A DNA stretch of 64,000 bases from NCBI GenBank assembly GCA_002344355.1, contig DDTN01000010.1, positions 1-64,000 of the forward strand, in the 5' to 3' direction. This stretch comes from Proteobacteria bacterium UBA2363 (lineage in GTDB: Bacteria > Pseudomonadota > Gammaproteobacteria > Xanthomonadales > UBA2363). The notes under the pieces are model-generated. The model saw nothing but the letters and a program-made list of their open reading frames with translations. It did no database searches and was not told the origin of the DNA. A program made the translations under genes and the position numbers. Positions within the stretch are counted from its first letter, which is position 1. Every line of letters starts with the position of its first letter. Below, piece by piece: positions 36,097 through 44,144 of this stretch.

Positions 36097-39071
36097 GCCT
36101 CGGACCCGAGCGCTTTTCCGAGTACTTCCAGGCTATCCACGGGCACGAGCCGTTTCCCTGGCAGACCCGACTGCTGAACCAAGTGCTGGACGGACAGTGG
36201 CCAGCCACGCTGGGATTGCCGACAGCGAGCGGCAAGACCGCCTGCATCGACATCGCCGTCTTTGCGCTGGCTTGCCAGGCGGCTCAAGCCATCCGTCGCA
36301 TCTTCTTCGTGGTGGATCGCCGTGTCATCGTCGATGAGGCCTTCGTCCGCGCGCGACGGATCGCTTCCGCACTGGCGACCGAAGCAGACGGCGTGCTTGG
36401 CGAAGTCCGCCAAGCGCTTTGCCACATCGGCGGGAGTGCGGACGCACCGTTGGCGGTGTTTCAACTGCGTGGTGGCATTTACCGCGACGATGCCTGGGCC
36501 CGTTCGCCCGCGCAGCCCACGGTGGTATGCGCGACGGTCGACCAGATCGGCTCGCGGCTGCTGTTCCGCTCTTATGGGTCCAGTCCCTATGCCTGGCCCC
36601 TGCACGCAGGCTTGGCGGCAAACGATGCACTGGTCCTGCTCGACGAGGCGCATTGCGCAGAGCCCTTCCGGCAGACGCTGGATGCCATCGCGCGCTATCG
36701 CGCCTGGGCGAAGCAACCGTGTCCGACCCCGTTCGCGCACGTCGTCCTAAGCGCAACCCCAGCGGGCAACATCGGCACCCACTCGTTTCAGCTTGATGCG
36801 GAGGACCGCGCCCATCCCACCCTATCCGCCCGGTTGTCGGCCAGCAAGCCGGCTCGACTGGTGGAAGGCAAGGGAAAGACCGCTACCACGGCACTCTCCC
36901 GACAGATCGCCGGGGAGGCGATCGAGTTCGCCAGGCGAGGCGCCCGGCGGGTTGGCGTGATCGTCAATCGCATCGCCACCGCCCGGGAGGTTCATGAAAT
37001 GCTCGGGGAGCTGGGCGTACCGGTTGAAAGGCGCGCGCTCTTCATCGGCCGCATGCGGCCATGGGATCGAGACCGCCTGCTCGAGCGGTGGCAACCGACA
37101 TTCGCGGCCGATCCACAACGCCAAGCTTTGGAATCGTCCTGCTTCGCTGTTGCCACACAATGCCTTGAAGTTGGCGCCAACCTCGACTTCGACGCCCTTG
37201 TGACCGAGTGCGCCAGCCTTGACGCCTTGCGTCAGCGCTTCGGCCGCTTGTTCCGTCTCGGCAGAAGCGGGGTCGACGAACGCAGTAACGAGCAAGTGGC
37301 GGCCATCGTCCTGCCGAAACCGGAGCCGCGCCAAGACGACCCCATCTATGGAGAGGCGATCGAGACCACCTGGCGCTGGCTTGCTGAGCACGCCACCGAT
37401 GGCCTGGTCGACCTTGGCGTGGACGCCATCGATGCCCTGCTGCCTGTCGAGCCGCACGCACGCGCCTCTCTGCTCGCTGAGCGAAAACTGGTCGTTCGCG
37501 TTCCGGATGCGCCGGTCATGCTCCCCGCCCATGTGGATGCCTGGGCACAGACCAGCCCCGCGCCCTGGCCTGACCCCGAACCCGCCTTGTTTCTGCACGG
37601 ACCACGCAAGGGCGTCGCCGAGGTGCAGGTTTGCTGGCGTCAGGATCTGGATGCGACTCAGGACACGGGAAAGTGGCCGGAGCTGGTGAGCTTGGTTGCG
37701 CCAGGATCGGCCGAATGCATGAGCGTGCCGATGCGCGCGCTAAAGCGTTGGTTGCGCTACGGCGTACCGGAGGACGCGGGCGGCGATGTCGACCTGGGTG
37801 ATCACGAGTTGGATAGCGATACGGCTGCTTCCGAGACCCTTCGGCAGAGGGTTGTGCGCTGGCGGGGTGCGTCGGATGTCCTGGTGCTTTCGACCATCGG
37901 CGAACTGTATGACCTGCGTCCGGGAGACACCCTGGTGCTGCCCGCGAGTGCGGGGGGCTGGTCGGTATTCGGGGCCGTCGTCCAGCAGGCCGACGGTCGA
38001 CCGCTGGCCTTGGACATCGCCGACGAGGTCCAACTGACAGCACGTTTGCGTCCAGTGCTTCGGCTGGTACCAGCTCTGCTGGATTCCTGGCCGCCGAGCG
38101 ATGCGTGCGACGCGTTGAGGAAGCTGCTCGACGCAGAGGAAATCGAGCAACGCAGCGCGACCGGGGAGTACAGAATGGCGCTGAAGGACGCCCTGCGCGC
38201 CGTTGCGGATGGCCTTCCCCATCCAGCATCGCAGGCACGGGACTGGACTTGGCTCCGCGTCGCCATCGCTGGACTGACCAGTAGTCGCAGCGGCTTCGAC
38301 CTCGATCGTCATCCCTCGGGAGGACTCGTGTTGACCGCGCGGCGGTGCCTGCGCCCCGACCAGGTTCTGACGACAGGACATCGCGTACCGAACGAAGTCT
38401 TCAGCGCCGAAGACGATTCCGCCTCGTTCACTGTGGCTGTTCCGTTGCCCGATCACCTCGAAGGCGTTGCGCAGTTCGTCGAGCGGTTCGCAAGTGCCTG
38501 CGGCCTTGAACAGGTTCTGATCGAAGACCTCAGGCTGGCCGCCTCCCTGCACGATCTCGGCAAAGCCGACCCCCGGTTTCAGGCGTGGTTGCGGGGCGGC
38601 GTGCCCTACCCAGTGCCGGTGCAGTACGGCGCTATGCTGGCCAAGTCCGGGGGCGCCAGCAGCCCCGCGGCGATTCGGCGCGCTCGCGAACGCGCCGGTT
38701 ACCCGGAGGGCGGACGCCACGAACTCTTGTCCGTCCGGCTCGTGGAATCGAATCCGGAAATGTTGACGCAGGCTCACGATCCCGAGCTGGTCCTGCACCT
38801 GATCGCCAGTCATCACGGGCGCTGCCGGCCCTTCGCCCCAGTCGTCATGGATCCTGAACCCCGGTCGGTCGACCTCGAGATCGACGGTCGCCGATTGAGT
38901 GCGTCCACCGACACCGAACTGGAGCGTCTCGACAGCGGACAGGCCGAGCGCTTCTGGACCCTCGTTCGACGCTACGGCTGGTGGGGATTGGCCTATTTGG
39001 AGGCCATACACGTGCTGGCCGACCACCGCCGCAGCGAAGCGGAGCAGCTTGGAATGGAGGACAGTCTGTGA
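36093..39071 (+). CDS. cas3: Cas3 helicase-nuclease, type I-G arrangement
   Basis: Cas3 unwinds and degrades target DNA recruited by the crRNA complex. The 992-residue protein starts with the helicase. Walker A is GLPTASGKT (41-49), the DEAH box is LLDEAHCAE (184-187), and the SAT motif is VVLSATPAGN (220-222). A conserved arginine helicase motif lies near DALRQRFGRLFRLGR. The HD nuclease is at the C-terminus, as usual in type I-G: LHDLGKADPRFQAWL with His820-Asp821, then SHHGRCRP near 907. All key motifs look intact. The start is ATG 36093, overlapping csb2; the upstream extension of the frame is noise. Confidence 0.93.
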   Translation: MSLGPERFSEYFQAIHGHEPFPWQTRLLNQVLDGQWPATLGLPTASGKTACIDIAVFALACQAAQAIRRIFFVVDRRVIVDEAFVRARRIASALATEADGVLGEVRQALCHIGGSADAPLAVFQLRGGIYRDDAWARSPAQPTVVCATVDQIGSRLLFRSYGSSPYAWPLHAGLAANDALVLLDEAHCAEPFRQTLDAIARYRAWAKQPCPTPFAHVVLSATPAGNIGTHSFQLDAEDRAHPTLSARLSASKPARLVEGKGKTATTALSRQIAGEAIEFARRGARRVGVIVNRIATAREVHEMLGELGVPVERRALFIGRMRPWDRDRLLERWQPTFAADPQRQALESSCFAVATQCLEVGANLDFDALVTECASLDALRQRFGRLFRLGRSGVDERSNEQVAAIVLPKPEPRQDDPIYGEAIETTWRWLAEHATDGLVDLGVDAIDALLPVEPHARASLLAERKLVVRVPDAPVMLPAHVDAWAQTSPAPWPDPEPALFLHGPRKGVAEVQVCWRQDLDATQDTGKWPELVSLVAPGSAECMSVPMRALKRWLRYGVPEDAGGDVDLGDHELDSDTAASETLRQRVVRWRGASDVLVLSTIGELYDLRPGDTLVLPASAGGWSVFGAVVQQADGRPLALDIADEVQLTARLRPVLRLVPALLDSWPPSDACDALRKLLDAEEIEQRSATGEYRMALKDALRAVADGLPHPASQARDWTWLRVAIAGLTSSRSGFDLDRHPSGGLVLTARRCLRPDQVLTTGHRVPNEVFSAEDDSASFTVAVPLPDHLEGVAQFVERFASACGLEQVLIEDLRLAASLHDLGKADPRFQAWLRGGVPYPVPVQYGAMLAKSGGASSPAAIRRARERAGYPEGGRHELLSVRLVESNPEMLTQAHDPELVLHLIASHHGRCRPFAPVVMDPEPRSVDLEIDGRRLSASTDTELERLDSGQAERFWTLVRRYGWWGLAYLEAIHVLADHRRSEAEQLGMEDSL

Positions 39072-39994
39072 CCTGCTCGACCCTCCTTCTGCCCGGCATT
39101 GATGGGGCCAATCCGCTGGGTTTTCTGGCTGCGCTGGGTGTGCTTCGAACGCTATTCAGGGCGGAAGATGCGCTCCGACCACGCCTCGCCTGGCAAGTCC
39201 ACAGCGGAGCATGGCGCCCAGCGCTTACGACCGAGATCGCCCTATCTCGGCCCGAACTCGTGGCTCGTCTCGATGAGGCCTTGAGGTCGATGGTGGATCA
39301 TGAGGCTTGGAGGTTTTCGGACAACCTCAATGTCGAAGCCGGCGACTTCCGCAGTCATGCACTGGCTGCAGCTGCGCGCGCGTCCACCGCCGATCCGACC
39401 GCGGCGGAGTTCGTCGCGGCGTTCGCCTGCGATGCGATCACTGAGGTCGATGCGAAAAAGGGGGTTGTGGTGTGCGACACGGCATTCCGGACCATGAGTG
39501 GTGCGGGGCATCAGCACTTTCTCGGGTTCATGCGCCAGTTGGCTGCGTGCACCGAGCAGGACCATCTTGAGCGCGCGCTTTTCGAGCAATGGCGGTACGA
39601 AGACGACAAGCCGAGCATGCGCTGGGATCCCATTGACGACCGCCGCTATGCTCTGAGGTGGAACGAGCCGAGCAGCGATCCCATTAGGACCGTAAGGGGC
39701 GCCAATCGTCTCGCCATCGAGGCGCTGCCGCTGTTCCCCGTCATGCCGCGTGGAACTCGTCTGGAAACCACCGGTTTCGTCACCGCGGGAAGCAGGGGCA
39801 CCTGGTTTCGATGGCCGATCTGGTCCCGGCCGATCTCAATGCCCGTGGTCCAAAGCCTTCTGGCGAGCCAGCGCGTGCGCCAGGCAAGCACCAATGAGGC
39901 GGCGCTGAGACGCATGGGCGTAGAAGCGGTTTTCAAGAGCCAGCGCCTGACCGTTGAGAAATACCGGAACTTCACCATGGGTGTGCCCGCTTGA
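39068..39994 (+). CDS. Csb3 / Cas3-extension-type type I-G protein
   Basis: The product has 308 residues and starts at GTG 39068, overlapping cas3 by 4 bases. Its opening LLLPGIDGANPLGFLAALGVLRTL and the segment SDNLNVEAGDFRSHALAAAA resemble short proteins found after or near cas3 in type I-G/Dpsyc loci. Two readings are possible. It may be a Csb3-type small version of the large subunit (Cas8), or a Cas3-extension protein. No separate Csx17 large subunit is present, so this gene is the only candidate for PAM recognition. I cannot decide between the two from sequence alone. Confidence 0.75.
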   Translation: MTCSTLLLPGIDGANPLGFLAALGVLRTLFRAEDALRPRLAWQVHSGAWRPALTTEIALSRPELVARLDEALRSMVDHEAWRFSDNLNVEAGDFRSHALAAAARASTADPTAAEFVAAFACDAITEVDAKKGVVVCDTAFRTMSGAGHQHFLGFMRQLAACTEQDHLERALFEQWRYEDDKPSMRWDPIDDRRYALRWNEPSSDPIRTVRGANRLAIEALPLFPVMPRGTRLETTGFVTAGSRGTWFRWPIWSRPISMPVVQSLLASQRVRQASTNEAALRRMGVEAVFKSQRLTVEKYRNFTMGVPA

Positions 39995-40081
39995 TCGTCA
40001 GGGAGGCGGAACGGGTCAATGGTGGCGACGTTTCCTACGCTGCGAGGGAAATCAGGACGTCGAAGTGGAGTCCACCAGCAG

Positions 40082-40293
40082 GTTGTCGTCGTAGTTTGTG
40101 GGAGTTGGCAAGCCTCGGTCCCGTCGCCGGCGGCGGGTCTTCAAGCCGATAGGGGTTCTCTGGTCGAGGTCATCAACAGCAATGTCGATGCGTTGCTGAT
40201 CATCGCCCTGGGTCCGGCCGACAAGGTGAAGCTCCGCGTGGTCAATTGGGCGAGCGCATCGATCCGGTCGCCAGGGAACCCACGATCGTGTAG
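40082..40293 (+). pseudogene. cas2: relic of type I-G cas2
   Basis: Three pieces in shifting frames match a Cas2 of the I-G type (usually about 95 residues). A VVVVV(C) strand starts at 40082. GKPRSRRRRRVFKPIG follows one frame on at 40107-40154, like the RRVFK helix after the first strand. After a missing middle (the SVFxC strand region), VDALLIIALGPADKVKLRVV is read up to about 40242. Another shift then gives LGERIDPVAREPTIV and a TAG at 40291-40293, the classic LGxxxxPVERxxIV end. At least two frameshifts and an internal deletion make it non-functional. Only 87 bases separate it from the previous gene, leaving no room for cas4-cas1. Confidence 0.8.
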
Positions 40294-40528
40294 CGTCCGG
40301 TGCGGCAGCTACTGAGCCGAAAGGGCGCCGGCTGACGCTTGCAAGGGCCGAGGTGATGAACGAAATGCCGGCCAGCCCTAGCCGACGGCAGGTTCTTTGA
40401 AATTGGAGGAATACATGCGTATCCGTACGCCCCACTTCACCGGCGGGACGCAGGTCGCCTCGTCGTCCCGCCAGCGCTCGTAGCTGCTGCGAAATCCGGC
40501 AGGAGCTCAGCAGCCTGCCCGGGGTGGG
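40294..40528 (+). promoter_or_regulatory. probable CRISPR leader remnant
   Basis: The stretch between the cas2 relic and the first repeat should contain the leader, since repeats end in ATTGAAGC on this strand. It holds an AT-richer TTCTTTGAAATTGGAGGAAT (around 40393-40412) with TTGAAA as a possible -35 box but only a weak -10. It also holds a 9-bp hairpin GGCGGGACG / CGTCCCGCC (40442-40472). The AT-rich part is about 115 bases from repeat 1, farther than in intact leaders, so an insertion or lost leader-end repeats are possible. Confidence 0.45.
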
Positions 40529-42508
40529 GTTCTCTGCGGCATCACGCCGCGTCCTCATTGAAGCTGCGAGATGCGCAATCGCGGGTCGGCCCTGTGCCAG
40601 ATTCTCCGCGGCATCACGCCGCGGTCTCATTGAAGCCGGATCCCGACCGAGGGCCGCGCCACGAAGCCGCCCAGTTCTCCGCGGTATCACGCCGTGGCCT
40701 CATTGAAGCGACATGAGGTCCATGCTCACGCGCTCGCCGGTGAACTCGTTCTCCGCGGCATCACGCCGCGGCCTCATTGAAGCCAGCCGCACGGCGGCGC
40801 GGAGACCATCGACGCCATGTTCTCCGCGGCATCACGCCGCGGCCTCATTGAAGCCCGACAATGCGCAGCGTCAGCGCCGGCTTCTCGCCTGGTTCTCCGC
40901 GGTATCACGTTGCGGCCTCATTGAAGCGTGACGCGGGCCTGCATGTCGCCGTAGGCGAGCGCGGGTTCTCCGCGGCATCACGCCGCGGCCTCATTGAAGC
41001 GAGGTCGATCTCTACAAGGCCATCCCGGCGGCCTGAGTTCTCCGCGGCATCACGCCGCGGCCTCATTGAAGCGACGCGACCACGGAGGAAGGCCGGGAGC
41101 ACATCGCTAGTTCTCCGCGGCATCACGCCGCGGCCTCATTGAAGCATGTCCTGCATCGCTTCGATTGTCCAACCAGCCTGCAGCGGCATCACGCCGCGGC
41201 CTCATTCAAGCGCGGTCGTCCACCGGCAGCCCCGGCTGGTTCCGGTTCTCCGCGGCATCACGCCGCGGCCTCATTGAAGCAGGTAGTCGACGTCGTAGCA
41301 GGTGCCGATCTTCGGGTTCTCCGCGACATCACGCCGCGGCCTCATTGAAGCTACGGCGGCGTGGGCGCCTATCAGGGCATCTTCGAGGGTTCTCCGCGGC
41401 ATCTCGCCGCGGCCTCATTGAAACATCAGGTACCAGCCGGCATCGGTGTCAGAAAGCACGGCTCTCCGCGGCATCACGCCGCGGCCAAATTGAAGCGTCG
41501 GGCCGCCGGCGACGGTGGTGTATTCCAGGAAGCTCTCCGCGGCGTCACGCCGCGGCCTCATTGAAGCACCCTGCACCGCGCCACGTCCCGCGAGGACCTG
41601 ATCGTTCTCGGCGGCATCACGCCACGGCCTCATTGAGGCTACCGCCCGATCGGCACGCTGCGGGTGTTCAAGGAGGTACTCCGCCGCATCACACCGCGGC
41701 CTCATTGAAGCGACCACGAGACGGGACGCTCCCATCTTGCCCAGTTCGGATCTCCGCGGCATCACGCCGCGGCCTCATTGAAGCGGAGGTAAGTGACATG
41801 ACCGTCAAGACGGAAACCCCGGTTCTCCGCGGCATCACGCCGCGGCCTCATTGAAGCCACCACGGGCACAAGCGCGGCCCCAAGCGCGTCGAGGGTTCTC
41901 CGCGGCATAACGCCGCGGCCTCATTGAAGCGACCCCCAGTGCTCCAACCTTGCCGGCCCCCTTGTGTTCTCCGCAGCATCACGCCGCGGCCTCATTGAAG
42001 CGAGTCCGTGCGCGACACCGCCGGCATGGTCGGTGCTCTTCTCCGCGCTATCACGCCGCGGCCTAATTGAAGGGCCTACACGACCCCCCCGTACCCAGAG
42101 GTGTGACGGTTCTCCGCGGCATCACGCCGCGGCCTCATTGAAGCATCGAGGGCGGCGATCCCGAGGCGGGTACTGCGCCGAGTTCTCCGCCGCATCACGC
42201 TGCGGCCTCATTGAAGCTCCACCTCGATCGGGTGCAGGATGGTGTTGTGGTTGGTTTTCCGCGGCATCATGCCGTGCTCCCATTTGAGCGTCGACAAGTT
42301 CGCGCCCGAGTCGCACCGGTTCGCGGTGTTCTCCGCGGCATCACGCTGCGGCCTCATTGAAGCGAGGGCATGGACGGGCATGCGGTGCTGAAGCGCCTGG
42401 TTCTCCGCGGCATCACGCCGCGGCCTCATTGAAGCAACATCGCGCCGTTCGCCAACAACCTCGCGCCCGTCGGTTCTCCGCAGGATCACGCCGCGGCCTC
42501 ATTAAAGT
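40529..42508 (+). CRISPR. type I-G CRISPR array, 28 repeats, 27 spacers
   Basis: Repeats are 36 bases: 5' GTTCT, a perfect 7-bp stem CCGCGGC / GCCGCGG with an ATCAC loop, and a 3' tail CCTCATTGAAGC. Spacers are 33-38 bases (mostly 35-37). Nine repeats match the consensus exactly: those starting at 40748, 40819, 40965, 41037, 41110, 41245, 41822, 42109 and 42400. The rest carry one or more changes. The copy ending at 41211 lacks about 6 bases at its 5' end, and those at 42038, 42254 and 42473 are strongly altered. Even the first repeat (40529) has two changes. Orientation follows the ATTGAAGC end and the upstream cas genes. Confidence 0.97.
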
Positions 42509-42676
42509 ACGGCTTCCCGCAGCATCTCGGCGCGCCCGACCGGGCGCGAAAGCGCCAGCCGGTGGGCGCGGATTGCTTCGCGGAGTAACCTCGTTTGAGG
42601 GCATCTGGCGTGAGCGGGCCTCGTGGTCCAGCCACGCCTTGTCGTTGGGATCGATCTGGATGAGGAGCCAAGGCAC
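42502..42676 (-). pseudogene. frameshifted ribbon-helix-helix DNA-binding protein relic
   Basis: Read from a GTG at 42676 on the minus strand, the frame gives PWLLIQIDPNDKAWLDHEARSRQMPSNEV. After a 1-base shift at about 42586 it continues as LREAIRAHRLALSRPVGRAE and MLREAVL to a TAA at 42502-42504. The combined protein is a typical RHH/CopG-like antitoxin or regulator: a beta-strand, a helix with DxKAWLDxEA, then a LLREAIRA helix. The frameshift breaks it. Its stop codon lies inside the last, altered CRISPR repeat. No partner toxin is recognisable next to it. Confidence 0.6.
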
Positions 42677-42770
42677 GATCGACACGATGTAGCCAAACCG
42701 CGAGGGGAAGCGCCCACGAGACGCGCGGGTAGGACCGCGCTGCTTTGCGCGGCTTCCGCCCCTGCTCGAA

Positions 42771-43313
42771 TCAGCCGCCACGCAGCGCCAGCAGCGCCAC
42801 GGCACCGGCCAGGGCCAGCCCGGCGACCAGCAGCAGCGGCCAGGCCCGGCGGCCGCCGCCCGCGGCGGCGGCATCGGCGGGATCGACCGCCGGTTCGCCG
42901 TGCAGCAGCCCGACGAAGCGGTCCAGGGTGGCGGCGTCGAAGGCGAACGGGTCGAAGCGCTCCTGCCCGGTGCGCGCCAGCAGGGCGCGCACGTCGGCGG
43001 CCGAGGGCACGAACTTCATCGACCAGGAGGCGAAGCTGGCGGCGTCGATGGCCTGCGAGCGCACCACGGTGAAGCGCTGGTGGCGCGGGTCGCGGGCCAG
43101 GCGCTGGACCAGGGCCTCGACCGCGGCGCGCGGCCCTTCCAGGACCTGCAGGAAATGGCCGTCGGCGTAGTGCAGGGCGCCGACGATGCCGGTGCGCGCG
43201 TTGTTGCGGCGCGACTGCGACAGGATACGGGAGACTTCGGGGTGGATGCCGTCGCCACGGTCGCCGTCGAAGCTGGCCTGGCTGAGGTAGACGATGCGGA
43301 CGAGGTCGGACAT
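42771..43313 (-). CDS. BLUF-domain blue-light sensor with C-terminal membrane anchor
   Basis: The product has 180 residues. Residues 1-95 form a BLUF domain that binds FAD: RIVYLSQAS holds the conserved Tyr, SRRNNARTGIVGALHYADGHFLQVLEG holds the conserved Asn and Gln, and the motif AVEALVQRLARDPRH follows. A short Ala/Asp linker follows, then one hydrophobic helix (about 160-177, WPLLLVAGLALAGAVALLAL) ending at the C-terminus. A membrane tail on a short BLUF protein is unusual. No output domain is present, so it probably signals by binding a partner. ATG 43313 was chosen to match the usual BLUF start. Confidence 0.85.
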   Translation of the reverse strand: MSDLVRIVYLSQASFDGDRGDGIHPEVSRILSQSRRNNARTGIVGALHYADGHFLQVLEGPRAAVEALVQRLARDPRHQRFTVVRSQAIDAASFASWSMKFVPSAADVRALLARTGQERFDPFAFDAATLDRFVGLLHGEPAVDPADAAAAGGGRRAWPLLLVAGLALAGAVALLALRGG

Positions 43314-43436
43314 GGGCGTGCTTCGCAAGTGACCAGCGATTCTCGGCGGCGCCGGTGTCTGCGGACCGTCCAGGAAGCGTCGCGATCGCGTGCAGGGCGC
43401 GCCGGCCGGCCTTGCCGGCGCGCCAGATCGTGGTCC

Positions 43437-44018
43437 TCAGGCTGCCCGGGGCAGCGCCGCCGGCAGGCTGGCCAGGGCATGCTCCAGCGCCTGCGTGCGC
43501 TGCTGCGGCGACAGGTTGACGCCCCGGGCGCGCACCACCTCGATGTCGGTGACGCCCAAAAAACCCAGCACGAAGCGCAGGTAGCTCTCCTGGAAGTCGC
43601 TGGCGCCGCCGGCCTCGTGCACGCCACCCTGGCTGATCGCCAGGATCGCGCGCTTGCCGCGGGCCAGGCCCTCGGCGCCCTTGTCGGTGTAGCGGAAGGT
43701 CTTGCCGGCGACCGCGATGCGGTCGATCCAGGCCTTCAGGGTCGAGGGCACGCTGAAGTTGTACATGGGTGCGCCGATCACCAGCACGTCGGCGGCCAGG
43801 AAGTCGGCCAGCGCCGCCTGCGCGCGGGCGGCCTCGGCCGGGTCGGCCTGGGCCAGGCTGGCGGCGGTCAGGTGCGGCAGCGGTTCGGCGTCGAGGTCCC
43901 AGCGCAGCACCTCCAGGGCCGGATCGGCGGCCTGGAAGCGCGCGACCACGGCGGCGGTGAGGGTTCGGCTGACGCTTTTCTCGCCCAGCGCGCTGGCGTC
44001 GATGTGCAGCAGTTTCAT
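43437..44018 (-). CDS. azoR: FMN-dependent NADH azoreductase
   Basis: AzoR is a cytoplasmic flavodoxin-like oxidoreductase that reduces quinones and azo compounds. The 193-residue product has the family's length and motifs: MKLLHIDASALGEKSVSRTLTAA binds the FMN phosphate, APMYNFSVPSTLKAWIDRI is the conserved FMN loop, and SQGGVHE follows. It is divergent from a LysR-type regulator across 126 bases, a common layout in which the regulator controls the reductase. Confidence 0.93.
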   Translation of the reverse strand: MKLLHIDASALGEKSVSRTLTAAVVARFQAADPALEVLRWDLDAEPLPHLTAASLAQADPAEAARAQAALADFLAADVLVIGAPMYNFSVPSTLKAWIDRIAVAGKTFRYTDKGAEGLARGKRAILAISQGGVHEAGGASDFQESYLRFVLGFLGVTDIEVVRARGVNLSPQQRTQALEHALASLPAALPRAA

Positions 44019-44051
44019 GGCGGGCTCCGGTTGCTGGATGGGTGCCCTTGA

Positions 44052-44077
44052 ATCTATGGGTGACGACAATCCCAGAT
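44052..44077. promoter_or_regulatory. possible LysR-type operator between azoR and its regulator
   Basis: An imperfect inverted repeat (ATCTATGGG ... CCCAGAT) with a T-N11-A-like core lies midway between the divergent starts. LysR-type regulators typically bind such sites next to their own gene. No clear -35/-10 pair could be assigned to either gene. Confidence 0.35.
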
Positions 44078-44144
44078 AAGGCCGGAAAAATGCGATCCTG
44101 CGTTCCATCCATGGGGTCAATCCGCCGCCTGCAGGAGTCCAGCC

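Noticed and set aside
39995..40081. Possible remnant of cas4-cas1 before the cas2 relic
   Set aside because: All frames of these 87 bases were read, and none shows a Cas1 or Cas4 segment I could recognise, so no claim is made.
40457..40528. A possible extra decayed repeat one unit before the first called repeat
   Set aside because: The expected position shows no stem or ATTGAAGC-like end when aligned by eye; similarity is no better than chance.
40052..40690. Open frame on the minus strand over the cas2 relic and first repeats
   Set aside because: It runs antisense through CRISPR repeats (repeating SMRPRRDAAEN) and has no family features; it is an artefact of repeat periodicity.
40524..42692. 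Several open frames with repeated SAASRRGLIEA or SPRHHAAASLK units
   Set aside because: These are translations of the CRISPR repeat itself. Unit plus spacer lengths often keep frame by chance; no start or RBS supports a protein.
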